Below, piece after piece: positions 7,409 to 15,222 of a DNA stretch of 40,096 nt. This DNA is from Actinomycetota bacterium (GTDB lineage: Bacteria; Actinomycetota; Actinomycetes; Streptosporangiales; Streptosporangiaceae). The DNA is taken from assembly GCA_021324595.1 (NCBI GenBank), contig JAJPIV010000097.1:1-40096 (forward strand), given 5' to 3'. The notes beneath the pieces were generated by a model. That model searched no databases. It worked only from the letters and a program-made list of their open reading frames with translations, and was not told the origin of the DNA. Within the stretch, counting starts at the first letter, position 1, and the number at the start of each line of letters is the position of its first letter. Position numbers and translations under genes: made by a program.

Positions 7409-8961
7409 CCCGACACCGCCCGGGCCGGCTCGTGCTCCTCGCCGGCCGGAGCGTCGCGCAGCGTCCAGGCCCGGCCCCGCTGGGGCAGCAGCACGATCGC
7501 CCAGTAGACCACGCCGATGCCCATCGTGATGAGCGTCACCTCCAGCAGCAGCCTGGTCTGCTGAGTGAAGACGTAGCCGAGGGCCGCCAGGGCCAGCAGC
7601 GGCGGCAGCGGCCACAACGGCATCTTGTACGGCCCGTGGCGGGTCGCGCCGGCCGGCCTGGCCACCAGCGCCGCGATGGCCACCAGGGCGTAGTCCGCCA
7701 CCAGGCTCGCGCCGGTCAGGTTGACGAGGGTGTTGAGCGAGACGGTCAGGCACAGGACGGCCCCGAGGACGCCGATGAAGATCGTGGCGATCCACGGCGA
7801 GCGGAACCTCGGGTGCAGGTCCGCCAGCCACCGGCTCACCGGGCCGGGGAACGCGCGGTCCCGGGCCGAGCTGTACAGGATGCGCCCGTAGCTCAGGATG
7901 ATCGCGATCACGGCGTTGAGGATCGCCAGGCAGATGCCGACGCTCACCACGTCGTAGAGCCCGGCGTTGGCCGTGCTCTCGATGAAGTACTGCAGCGGGA
8001 TGGCGGACCTGGTGAACGTGGCCAGGTCGGGGGCCCCGATGATGGTCGAGGCGAACGGCACCAGCTCGGCCAGGACCGTGATCACCAGCGACCAGAGGAT
8101 CGCCCGGGCGATGTTCCGCCTCGGCCCGGCCGTCTCCTCGGCGAAGTTCACCGCGTTGGCGTAGCCGTTGTAAGAGAAGATCGCGACGGCCGTCAGCGCG
8201 AGGATGCCGGAGAACGCGACCGGGACGAGCGCCCCGTGCGGTCCCCCGATCACCGGGTGGGCGAGCGCGTGCCAGTTCCTGGCGTGCGAGAGGCCGAGCA
8301 CCGTGAGGATCAGCAGCGCCGCCATCTCGATGCCGAGGAATATGCCGGTGAGCACGGCGTTGAAGCGGATCTTCAGCGTGGCGATGGCCGCCGCGATGAT
8401 CATGATCGCCGCGCCGACGTAGCGCGGGTCGATGTTGGCGACCACGGCCAGGTAGGTGCCCGCCCCGAGGGCGATCGTGGCCGGGATGAAGGCGATGAAG
8501 TCCACGTACAGGGCGTAGGTGATGAAGCTGACCGGCCCGGACAGCGGCGCGGCCCTGCCCTTGAACGAGTGGCCGACCAGCGCGTAGTCCCCGCCGGCGA
8601 TCGGGAAGGCCGCGCCGAGCTCCGCCCAGCAGAAGGCCATGAGCACGCCGACGATGGCGGCGAAGACGAACGACCAGAACGAGCCGCTCCCGGCGGCCAC
8701 GAGCGCCACCGGGGCGATGATGAAGACCGACGCCGCGGGGGTCACCCCGGACAGCGTGATGAGGATGTTGCCGAGCACGCCGATCGAGCGCGACAGCTCC
8801 TGCTTGTAGCGACCGTGCGCGTGGCCCTCGATGGCGTGCTCGGCCCGCGCGACGGCGACCGCGAATTCCTTCTCCTGCTCGCCCGTGAGCCCCTCTGGCG
8901 GTTGCATGGTGCCGGGCGCGGGCACCGGGTCCGGGGCGCCGGCCGACCTGTCGGTGTCCAT
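7405..8961 (-). CDS. APC-superfamily amino-acid permease
   Basis: A 518-residue secondary transporter. A polar N-terminal region of about 60 residues is followed by 12 or more hydrophobic helices. Helix 1 includes GNILITLSGVTPAASVFIIAP, matching the substrate-binding unwound segment of APC carriers, and helix 2-3 carries FCWAELGAAFPIAGGDYALV, the consensus glycine-rich loop. FSYNGYANAVNFAEE (helix 6 region) is also typical. ATG 8961 is preceded by GGGGAGGAG. The gene is the first of a two-gene operon with the DmpA aminopeptidase and is divergent from pucR. Substrate is probably an amino acid, amine or small peptide derivative that the peptidase handles; this is inferred from context only. Confidence 0.92.
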   Translation of the reverse strand: MDTDRSAGAPDPVPAPGTMQPPEGLTGEQEKEFAVAVARAEHAIEGHAHGRYKQELSRSIGVLGNILITLSGVTPAASVFIIAPVALVAAGSGSFWSFVFAAIVGVLMAFCWAELGAAFPIAGGDYALVGHSFKGRAAPLSGPVSFITYALYVDFIAFIPATIALGAGTYLAVVANIDPRYVGAAIMIIAAAIATLKIRFNAVLTGIFLGIEMAALLILTVLGLSHARNWHALAHPVIGGPHGALVPVAFSGILALTAVAIFSYNGYANAVNFAEETAGPRRNIARAILWSLVITVLAELVPFASTIIGAPDLATFTRSAIPLQYFIESTANAGLYDVVSVGICLAILNAVIAIILSYGRILYSSARDRAFPGPVSRWLADLHPRFRSPWIATIFIGVLGAVLCLTVSLNTLVNLTGASLVADYALVAIAALVARPAGATRHGPYKMPLWPLPPLLALAALGYVFTQQTRLLLEVTLITMGIGVVYWAIVLLPQRGRAWTLRDAPAGEEHEPARAVSG

Positions 8962-9008
8962 TCGGGTCTCCTCCCCTGCGGCCCGCCGGGGGCCTCAGCA
9001 TGGAGCCG

Positions 9009-9037
9009 ATGCTACGGATCCCGTAGAAGAGGAACAA
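9009..9037 (-). promoter_or_regulatory. Promoter of the APC permease-DmpA operon
   Basis: On the minus strand TTGTTC (9037-9032), a 17-base spacer, then TAGCAT (9014-9009). The start would be near 9002, giving a leader of about 40 bases before ATG 8961. Confidence 0.55.
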
Positions 9038-9055
9038 TGCACGTTCTGAGCATTG
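9012..9055. promoter_or_regulatory. Two inverted repeats in the shared pucR/permease regulatory region
   Basis: CAATGC (9035-9040) and GCATTG (9050-9055) form a perfect 6-9-6 inverted repeat touching both divergent -35 elements (9032-9037 minus, 9053-9058 plus). CTACGG-ATC-CCGTAG (9012-9026) is a second perfect repeat overlapping the permease -10. Both are good operator candidates for the adjacent PucR protein; which one it binds cannot be told from sequence. Confidence 0.5.
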
Positions 9056-9081
9056 ATTCACCTGCTAGCTGCACATAATGT
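9053..9081 (+). promoter_or_regulatory. pucR promoter, leaderless transcript
   Basis: TTGATT (9053-9058), 17-base spacer, TAATGT (9076-9081). The start point would fall at about 9089-9090, directly on a GTG codon in frame with PucR. This argues against the earlier ATG at 9078, which lies inside the -10. Confidence 0.55.
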
Positions 9082-9089
9082 GCGGTGCT

Positions 9090-10802
9090 GTGACGCTGAC
9101 CCTGCGCGAGATCCTGGACCTTGAGCCGCTCCGCACGGCGCGCCCGCGGGTGCTCGCCGGCCGGGGCCGTCTCGACGAGATCGTCCGGTGGGTCCACGTC
9201 ACGGAGCTGCCTGACATCGCCTACCTGCTCCGGGGCGGTGAGCTGCTGCTCACGACCGGCATGGCGATCGCCGGGAGCTCGCGCGTCCAGGAGCGGTACA
9301 TCGCCGAGCTGGCCGCGGCCCGGGTGTCCGGCCTCGTGGTCGAGCTGGGCCGCAACTTCCGCCAGCTGCCCGGCGCGATGATCGAGGCCGCGGAATCCGC
9401 GGGGCTGCCCCTCGTGGCGCTGGAACGCGAGGCGCGGTTCGTCGAGGTGACCGAGGCGGTGCACCGGGAGATCATCAACCGGCAGTACGAGCTGCTGCGC
9501 CGGGCGGAGCAGGTCAGCCGGGAGCTGACCGAGCTCATCCTGTCGGGGGCGGGCCTCGGGCGCATCGTGGACCGGCTCGCCGAGATCTTCGGCAACCACG
9601 TGGTGCTCGAGGATGACGCCCACCAGGTCGTGGAGATCGCCGGGGTGAACGACGGGCTCGGCGAGGTGCTCGTCGGGTGGGACGAGCATGCCCGCGGCGG
9701 CCACGACGAGGTCGAGCGGGGGACCGTGCACCGCCATGACGGGGCCCCGCGCTGCATGTGGGTGACGTTGTGGCTGCGGCATGAGCCGTGGGGGCGCCTG
9801 CACGTGCTGGAGACGCGGAGCCGGCTGGATGACATCACGGAGCTGCTCGTCGACCGGGCCGGCGCGTCCATCAGCCTGACGCTGCTGTCCGAGAAGGACG
9901 CCGCGCACCTGGCCGACCGGGCGCGCAGCGCCCTGGTGGGCGAGGTTGTCTCCGGCCGCTACGGGCCGACGGCGGACTTCCTGCGCCGGGCGCGCAGCCT
10001 CGGCGCCGACCTGGGAGCCGGGCGCCTGGTGGTCCTCGCCGTCGGGACCTCCTGGCCGGCGTGGGGCGCTGCCGCGGGCCACGGCGCCGGCCAGGCGGCG
10101 GCGAGCGATGAAGAGCGCCGGCTCGCCGTACGGGCAGCCGTCGCCACCGACATCCGGCAGCTGGCGGCCGACCGGGGGTGGGGGGCGCTCGTGGGCCTCA
10201 GCGGTGACCACATCCTCGCCGTCCTCGCGGTCCCGGGCGCCCGCCCGCTCCCCGGGCTGCTCGACGAGCTCATCGACCAGGCAGCGGCCCGGGCGAAGGG
10301 ACGCGGCGAGCACGTCGAGCTGACCGCGGGGGCGAGCTCGCAGACACCGCCCGACGCGCTCCCGAGGGCGGCCGACGAAGCGCTGACCGCCCTCGGCGTG
10401 GGGAACGTCGGCGCGGGGCGCGCGAGCGCCGGCCGCCACCGGGTCCGCCACTTCGCCGATCTGGGCACCTACCAGCTGCTGGCACGGCTCGCCCAGGGCC
10501 CGGAGCTGGCCCGGTTCGTCGACTCCGAGCTGCGGGCCGTGCTCGCCCACGATGCCCGGTCCCGCTCCAGGCTCCTCCCCACGCTCACCTGCTACCTGGA
10601 GAACGCCGGGCGCAAGGCGGAGACGATCCGCGCTCTCGGCATCCAGCGCCGCACGCTGTACGCCAGGCTCGAGCGGCTCGAAGCGCTCCTCGGACGGAGC
10701 CTTGAGTCGCAGGACACCCGGACCCGCCTCACCCTCGCCGTGCAGGGCCTCGCCCTGCTGCGGGACCGGCGGCCGCCCCGGGAGGGGACCGGCCCCTGGT
10801 GA
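9090..10802 (+). CDS. PucR-family transcriptional regulator
   Basis: A 570-residue regulator with the standard PucR layout. The N-terminal PucR domain (about 1-125) opens VTLTLREILDLEPLRTARPRVLAG and continues VHVTELPDIAYLLRGGELLLTTG. A central GGDEF-like/activator region follows, and the C-terminal HTH_30 is TLTCYLENAGRKAETIRALGIQRRTLYARLERLEALLG. Family members control purine, allantoin, amino-acid or GABA-type catabolism, usually as activators responding to the substrate. GTG 9090 is preferred over ATG 9078 because it begins the domain at its normal first residue and matches a leaderless promoter. It is divergent from the APC permease and peptidase genes, its likely targets. The overlapping GTG at 10799 starts the next gene. 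Confidence 0.9.
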   Translation: MTLTLREILDLEPLRTARPRVLAGRGRLDEIVRWVHVTELPDIAYLLRGGELLLTTGMAIAGSSRVQERYIAELAAARVSGLVVELGRNFRQLPGAMIEAAESAGLPLVALEREARFVEVTEAVHREIINRQYELLRRAEQVSRELTELILSGAGLGRIVDRLAEIFGNHVVLEDDAHQVVEIAGVNDGLGEVLVGWDEHARGGHDEVERGTVHRHDGAPRCMWVTLWLRHEPWGRLHVLETRSRLDDITELLVDRAGASISLTLLSEKDAAHLADRARSALVGEVVSGRYGPTADFLRRARSLGADLGAGRLVVLAVGTSWPAWGAAAGHGAGQAAASDEERRLAVRAAVATDIRQLAADRGWGALVGLSGDHILAVLAVPGARPLPGLLDELIDQAAARAKGRGEHVELTAGASSQTPPDALPRAADEALTALGVGNVGAGRASAGRHRVRHFADLGTYQLLARLAQGPELARFVDSELRAVLAHDARSRSRLLPTLTCYLENAGRKAETIRALGIQRRTLYARLERLEALLGRSLESQDTRTRLTLAVQGLALLRDRRPPREGTGPW

Positions 10803-11140
10803 GCGGCGCCGGCGGGCGGCAGGCCTGGGCGCCGGCCGCGCCGGGCATGCTCCGCCCGCCGTCCGGCCGGCTCATCCGCGGCCAGGGCCTGAGCCGCCCG
10901 CTCCCGCCAGGACCACGTGCCGAGCGGGTCGAGGTCGCCTGCCTGGGCGGGCGCGGGCGCACCGGCACCGCGCTGGCCTGCCTGGCCATCATCGACGGCG
11001 TGCCGCCCCGGGAGGCGGTCCGCTACGTCCGCGATCGCTCTCATCCGCGCGCGGTCGAGACCTTCCGGCAGCGCCGCTACGTCGCCCGGTTCGCCGCGCC
11101 TGGAGCCGGGGCGCCGGAAGTCAGGGACGACCGGGCCTGA
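10799..11140 (+). CDS. Protein-tyrosine-phosphatase-like protein with internal deletion
   Basis: A 113-residue product ending in a clear Cys-based phosphatase signature: VEVACLGGRGRTGTALACLAIIDGVPPREAVRYVRDRSHPRAVETFRQRRYVARF. CLGGRGR is the CX5R loop that holds phosphate. The N-terminal motif RLIRGQGLSRPLPPGP is also familial. As I recall the family, about 60 residues normally lie between these two blocks, including the Asp that acts as general acid; here RPLPPGPRAE runs straight into the signature. An internal in-frame deletion is therefore likely and activity doubtful. GTG 10799 overlaps the pucR stop, so it is probably co-transcribed. It may be a decaying gene still in frame. Confidence 0.6.
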   Translation: MSGAGGRQAWAPAAPGMLRPPSGRLIRGQGLSRPLPPGPRAERVEVACLGGRGRTGTALACLAIIDGVPPREAVRYVRDRSHPRAVETFRQRRYVARFAAPGAGAPEVRDDRA

Positions 11141-11176
11141 GCCGGCCGCCGGGCACGCGGAACGGAAGTCACGCCG

Positions 11177-13318
11177 TCACGTGCCAGGGCTCGTTCCGGG
11201 CAGGCCGGCCCGGTCGCCCCGGCCCGCCAGGTTCCTCCAGAGGAACTCGAAGACCAGCGCGGACTTGAGCGCCCGCTGCTCGTTGTCTGCCGCCGCTCCG
11301 TGGCCGCCCTCGATGTTCTCGTAGTAGGTCACGTCATAGCCGTGCTCGGCGAGCAGCGCGGCCATCTTCCTGGCGTGCCCCGGGTGCACCCGGTCGTCAC
11401 GCGTGGAGGTGATGAGCAGCACCGGCGGGTACGGCCGGCCAGGCGCCACGTTGTGGTACGGGGAAAACGGCCGCAGGTGCTCCCACTGCTCCGGCTCGCG
11501 CGGGTCACCGTACTCGGCGATCCACGAGGCGCCGGCGAGCAGCTCGTGGTAGCGCCGCATGTCCAGCAGCGGCACCTGGCAGGCGATCGCGCCGAACAGC
11601 TCCGGGTAGCGGGTGAGCATCACCCCCATGAGCAGGCCGCCGTTACTGGCTCCCTCGATGCCCAGGCGCTCCCGGGTGGCGATGCCGCGCGCGGCAAGAT
11701 CCCGCGCGACCGCCGCGAAGTCCTCATACACCCGGTGCCGGCGCTCCTTGACCGCGGACATGTGCCATCCGGGGCCGTACTCCCCGCCGCCGCGCAGGTT
11801 CGCAACCACGTAGGTGCCACCGCGGGCCAGCCAGGCCCGCCCGGTCACGCCGCTGTAGAACGGGGTCAGCGACACCTCGAACCCGCCGTACCCGGTCAGC
11901 AGCACCGGGCCGCCCGGGCCGCCCTCCGGGCCGGTCACGAAGTACGGCACCCGGGTGCCGTCGTCGGAGGTGGCGAAGAACTGCCGGACCGACAGGCCGT
12001 CCGCGTCGAACCACGCGGGCTCGCGCTTGAGGTCCTCCGCTGCCCCGCCGATCACCCCGCGGCGCAGGGTGGCGGGCTGGGTGAACCCGGAGCTGGTGAG
12101 CATGTACTCGTCGCTGTCGTAGGGGTCGGTGCCGGCGATGTCGGTCTGGGCGAGCTCCGGCACGCCGGGCAGCGGCGCGCGCCGCCAGCGGCTCCCCGCG
12201 TGGCCCGGGCCGTTCCCGCCCGTTTCCGGCCCGGGCCCGCCCGCATCCGGCCCGGGCCCGCCGGGCGGCGTCACAACGGCCAGCTCGCTGCGGACATCAC
12301 GCAGCGTGCCCAGGATCAGATGGTGCCGCGTCCAGGCCCAGTAGCTCAGGGCGGACCGCTCGTCGGGCTCGAACAGCACCTCCAGGTCGCGCTCCCCCGC
12401 CAGGTAGGCGTCGAACGGCGCCGCCAGCAGCGCCCCGGCCGGGTACGTCGCGCCGCCGACCGCCCACGCCGACCGGGTGCGGACCAGCAGCCACTGCCGG
12501 TGCGCGGCCGCGTCGGCGTCCTCGGGCACGTCGATCCGCACCAGGTCGCCCCCGGATCGCAGGTACAGCTCGCTGCGGTAGAAGTCGAGCGAGCGCACGA
12601 CGAAGTCCCGCTCGAACCCTGGCGTCGGGTCACGGAACGCCGAGACCGCCACGTCCTCGGGCTTGCCCTCGAAGACGACCTCCGCCTGGTCCAGCGGCGT
12701 GCCCCGCCGCCACTGCTTGACGATCCGCGGGTAGCCGGACGTGGTGAGCGATCCGGGGCCGAAGTCCGTGCCCACGTAGATGTGGTCGGCATCGATCCAG
12801 CTCACGTCGGTCTTGGCCTCGGGAAGCGCGAAGCCGTCGGTGACGAACTCCCGCTCCGCGATGTCGAACTCGCGGACGACGCTCGCGTCGGCGCCGCCAC
12901 GTGACAGGTGAACGAGGGCCTGCCGGTACCCGCCCGGCCGCAGCACGGTCGCCCCTTGCCAGACCCAGCTCTCGCCGTCCGCCGCCGCGAGCGCGTCGAC
13001 GTCGATGAGCACCTCCCACTCGGGGCGCTCCCGGCGGTACTCCTCCAGCGTGGTGCGCCGCCACAGGCCCTTCCGATGCTCCGCGTCCTGCCAGAAGTTG
13101 TACAGGTGCTCGCCCCGGCGGCTGACGTACGGGATGCGCTCATCGGCGTCGAGCACCTCGCGGACCTGAGCGCGCAGCTCCTCGAACCGCGCGCCGCCGG
13201 ACAGCCGCGCCAGGGCCTGCGCGTTCCGTTCCCGCACCCACTCCAGCGCCCGGTCCCCGGTGATCTCCTCCAGCCAGAGGTACCGGTCGTCCGATCCGGC
13301 GTCGCTCGCGAGGGTCAT
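11177..13318 (-). CDS. Prolyl oligopeptidase (S9A)
   Basis: A 713-residue serine peptidase that cuts short peptides after proline, cytosolic. The N-terminal helix block (YLWLEEITGDRALEWVRERN) leads into a beta-propeller (about 75-410) and then the alpha/beta-hydrolase domain. The catalytic triad is visible: Ser558 in GIEGASNGGLLMG, Asp641/642 in TSTRDDRVHP, and His673 in IEGGHGAA. An extra Gly/Pro-rich stretch (GGPGPDAGGPGPETGG) sits in the propeller and is encoded by a repetitive GC tract near 12220-12265. ATG 13318 begins the conserved region. No ribosome site is seen, but GATACT lies six bases upstream of the ATG, so a leaderless mRNA is possible. Length and motifs are normal, so it is probably active. 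Confidence 0.93.
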   Translation of the reverse strand: MTLASDAGSDDRYLWLEEITGDRALEWVRERNAQALARLSGGARFEELRAQVREVLDADERIPYVSRRGEHLYNFWQDAEHRKGLWRRTTLEEYRRERPEWEVLIDVDALAAADGESWVWQGATVLRPGGYRQALVHLSRGGADASVVREFDIAEREFVTDGFALPEAKTDVSWIDADHIYVGTDFGPGSLTTSGYPRIVKQWRRGTPLDQAEVVFEGKPEDVAVSAFRDPTPGFERDFVVRSLDFYRSELYLRSGGDLVRIDVPEDADAAAHRQWLLVRTRSAWAVGGATYPAGALLAAPFDAYLAGERDLEVLFEPDERSALSYWAWTRHHLILGTLRDVRSELAVVTPPGGPGPDAGGPGPETGGNGPGHAGSRWRRAPLPGVPELAQTDIAGTDPYDSDEYMLTSSGFTQPATLRRGVIGGAAEDLKREPAWFDADGLSVRQFFATSDDGTRVPYFVTGPEGGPGGPVLLTGYGGFEVSLTPFYSGVTGRAWLARGGTYVVANLRGGGEYGPGWHMSAVKERRHRVYEDFAAVARDLAARGIATRERLGIEGASNGGLLMGVMLTRYPELFGAIACQVPLLDMRRYHELLAGASWIAEYGDPREPEQWEHLRPFSPYHNVAPGRPYPPVLLITSTRDDRVHPGHARKMAALLAEHGYDVTYYENIEGGHGAAADNEQRALKSALVFEFLWRNLAGRGDRAGLPGTSPGT

Positions 13319-13411
13319 GCCGCAAGTATCGCCGCCCGCGCCGGCATCGCGGCCGGCGGGTGCCGCCGGCAGCCGGCGGCAGGCTGGCCGGCATCGCCGA
13401 CCCCGGCGGGC

Positions 13412-13500
13412 CGCGGGGCCGCGCACCCGCGGGATCACGAGGCGGCCGGACCGGCTCGCCGGCCGGGACCCACGCGGGGCCGCGCACCCGCGCGATCACG
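13412..13500. repeat. Pair of 28-bp direct repeats, 61 bp apart
   Basis: Positions 13412-13439 and 13473-13500 are identical except for one base (G versus C at the 21st position). Both contain GGGGCCGCGCACCCGCG and end GATCACG. They lie in the 221-base gap between the divergent prolyl oligopeptidase and nucleotidyltransferase-like genes. They could be paired regulator sites or a small duplication. Confidence 0.6.
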
Positions 13501-13539
13501 GCGCTCGCCCCCCCGCGGCGGGAGGAGGACAATCCGCTC

Positions 13540-14403
13540 ATGGAGCGATTCGGGCCGGCGTGGATCGACCGGCTGCCCGACGAGATGAGCGGCCAGCGGC
13601 AGATCCTGCGGCGGCTGCTGAGCGCCTGCGAGGCCGACCCCGACATCCAGTGGCTGGTCGTCGCCGCCTCCGTCGGCCGCGGCGCAGGCGACCGCCTGTC
13701 CGACCTGGACCTGGGGGTGGGCGTCGCGGACGAGCGGTTCGGCACCGCCCTGGTGCGGGTCCGCGATCTCACCGGGGCGCTTGGTGACCTGGTGGACTCT
13801 TACCAGCACCAGATCCCCGGGCTGTGCCATCCGCACGAGCGGATCTTCGCCCAGTACGCCGACCGGTGCCAGGTCGACCTGGTGGTGTTCCCCGCGTCGC
13901 AGCAGGTGGGCGGCGTCAAGGACGCGGTGGTCCTGTATGACCCGGGCCGGCGCGTCACCGGTCGCTTCGAGGACCGGGCCGTGACGCCCGGGCAGGTCCG
14001 CGAATGGGCGTTCCGCGGCTGGTGCGCACTCGCCGACATCGGCAAGTACCTGCGCCGCGGATCGCCGTGGGAGGCGCTGGGCCGGCTGGGCGAGGCGCGC
14101 GAGGCGCTGTGGCGGCTGTGGGCCGTGGCAAGCGGCGTCCCGAACCCGCAGCTCGGGGTCACCAGCGTGCTCGACTTCGCTCCCGAGGCAATGCCGGAGT
14201 GGATGGCGGACACGGTCGCGGACCTGGACCCGGGCCGGCTGCTCGCCGCGGCCAGGCAGCTGGCCGCCCGGCTCGCCGGGATCGGCGAGCACCTGACGGA
14301 CGATCACCGGGCCGCGCTCCCCGCGGCGATGGCGCGCTTCGTCGTGGCCGACCTCTCCGACCTCGCGGAGGGGCCGGGCGGTTCAGCCGCGGCGGGCCGC
14401 TGA
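13540..14403 (+). CDS. Nucleotidyltransferase-fold protein
   Basis: A 287-residue protein. Residues about 40-65 read QWLVVAASVGRGAGDRLSDLDLGVGV, the GS-x-DxD-type motif of the polymerase-beta superfamily (minimal nucleotidyltransferases, including aminoglycoside adenylyltransferases). A third acidic position is likely in CQVDLVVF. The C-terminal half is helical (WAFRGWCALADIGKYLRRGSPWEALGRLGEAREALWRLW), like the helical domain of ANT-type enzymes. The substrate is unknown; an antibiotic-modifying role is possible but unproven. ATG 13540 was chosen over earlier in-frame starts because GGAGGAGG lies at 13521-13528. It is divergent from the prolyl oligopeptidase gene and appears monocistronic. 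Confidence 0.78.
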   Translation: MERFGPAWIDRLPDEMSGQRQILRRLLSACEADPDIQWLVVAASVGRGAGDRLSDLDLGVGVADERFGTALVRVRDLTGALGDLVDSYQHQIPGLCHPHERIFAQYADRCQVDLVVFPASQQVGGVKDAVVLYDPGRRVTGRFEDRAVTPGQVREWAFRGWCALADIGKYLRRGSPWEALGRLGEAREALWRLWAVASGVPNPQLGVTSVLDFAPEAMPEWMADTVADLDPGRLLAAARQLAARLAGIGEHLTDDHRAALPAAMARFVVADLSDLAEGPGGSAAAGR

Positions 14404-14542
14404 CCGGCCCGCCGTTCCACGCCCCGCTTGCGCTCGCCGCCGACAGGCAGCCGCTCGCGGACGAGGTGGCCGCGCGTTCGCCGAGCGGTCCGCCGCGAAG
14501 ACCCGGGCACGGCGCGGCCGGGCGTAGCTCACCGGCCGGCCC

Positions 14543-15046
14543 TCACGAGCCCGGGCAGACCGCGTTGATCTCCGCGACCATCGGCGAGATCGCCTTCCGC
14601 AGGCCGGCCAGAGCGGCGCTGAGCGCCTGGACCTGCGCGGCGGTCGGAGTGCTGGTCATGCCCTGGGCGGCCGACCTGACCCTGGCGAGCGCGGCGGAGA
14701 GCTGGCCGGCCTGACTGGCGAACGGCCCCTTGGCCTGCGCCTTCAGCCCGGACAACTCGGCCTGCGCCCCGGCCAGGCGCGCCCGGATCTCGGCGGCCGA
14801 GCGGGTGCTCACGTTCATGTGCGCCAGGTCGTCCAGGGACGAGCGCAGCGCGTCGATCTGGTGGCACGGAATGGCCGGGCTGCTGGTCGCCGAGGCGTGC
14901 GGCGAGGTGGCTGCCGGGCTGCTGGGACCGCTCGAACCGCTGGGACTGCCCGAGCCGCACCCGGCCGCGAGGGCGGCGCAGGCGGCGAGGGACCCGGCAA
15001 TCACCACGGCCCGCCGGGATTGCCGGAAGCGATGGGGAACACTCAT
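14543..15046 (-). CDS. Small secreted lipoprotein, helical
   Basis: A 167-residue lipoprotein of unknown function. A signal peptide (RRAVVIAGSLAACAALAAGC) ends in the lipobox LAAGC with Cys30. A Ser/Pro/Gly linker follows (31-58), then a heptad-rich helical domain (LRSSLDDLA...IRARLAGAQAELSGLKAQAKG...AALARVRSAAQ) likely to be a coiled coil. Two Cys (in PCHQID and the near-terminal VCPGS) could form a disulfide between the ends of the domain. ATG 15046 has GGGGAA-type purines upstream. It is divergent from the rhodanese gene and the two ATACC-N6-GGTAT boxes lie in the shared gap, so it may share their control. I do not recognise a named family. Confidence 0.75.
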   Translation of the reverse strand: MSVPHRFRQSRRAVVIAGSLAACAALAAGCGSGSPSGSSGPSSPAATSPHASATSSPAIPCHQIDALRSSLDDLAHMNVSTRSAAEIRARLAGAQAELSGLKAQAKGPFASQAGQLSAALARVRSAAQGMTSTPTAAQVQALSAALAGLRKAISPMVAEINAVCPGS

Positions 15047-15135
15047 GGGCGCAGCGTTCCCCGCCCGGGCCGTGGTCCCCTCACCCGGCCAGGGTGATCT
15101 CGCCCGTGCGGCGCGGCCCCGGCACGCCCGGGGAC

Positions 15136-15151
15136 ATACCCCCGCCGGTAT
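15136..15151. promoter_or_regulatory. CsoR-family-like operator, copy 1
   Basis: ATACCCCCGCCGGTAT, an ATACC/GGTAT inverted repeat with six central bases and a C-tract. This AT-flanked, G/C-tract form resembles sites of CsoR/RcnR/CstR repressors. It ends just before a candidate -35 of the rhodanese promoter. Confidence 0.55.
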
Positions 15152-15181
15152 TTGCCTCCTGGTGCCGCGGTCGGCTATCGT
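15152..15181 (+). promoter_or_regulatory. Promoter of the rhodanese-persulfide dioxygenase-TauE operon
   Basis: TTGCCT (15152-15157), an 18-base spacer, and TATCGT (15176-15181) give a start near 15188, between operator copies 1 and 2. Binding to either copy would block initiation or clearance. Confidence 0.45.
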
Positions 15182-15192
15182 GCCGGGAGTCG

Positions 15193-15208
15193 ATACCTAC
15201 CGGGGTAT
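15193..15208. promoter_or_regulatory. CsoR-family-like operator, copy 2
   Basis: ATACCTACCGGGGTAT has the same ATACC-N6-GGTAT architecture as copy 1, 57 bases further on, close behind the predicted transcription start and 14 bases before the rhodanese ATG. Confidence 0.55.
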
Positions 15209-15222
15209 ATGAAGGGTGGAGC

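Noticed and set aside
7409-9061. Upstream extension of the DmpA frame to 9061
   Set aside because: It is antisense-free but out of frame with the APC permease, which has clear transmembrane and family features; the GTGA overlap at 7408 gives the natural start.
13540-14403. Calling the nucleotidyltransferase-fold protein an aminoglycoside resistance gene
   Set aside because: Only the generic fold motif and a helical C-terminal half are visible; substrate-determining residues cannot be assigned by eye.
14404-14542. Possible small gene or RNA between the nucleotidyltransferase and lipoprotein genes
   Set aside because: No start, ribosome site, conserved protein or stable tRNA-like fold could be recognised.
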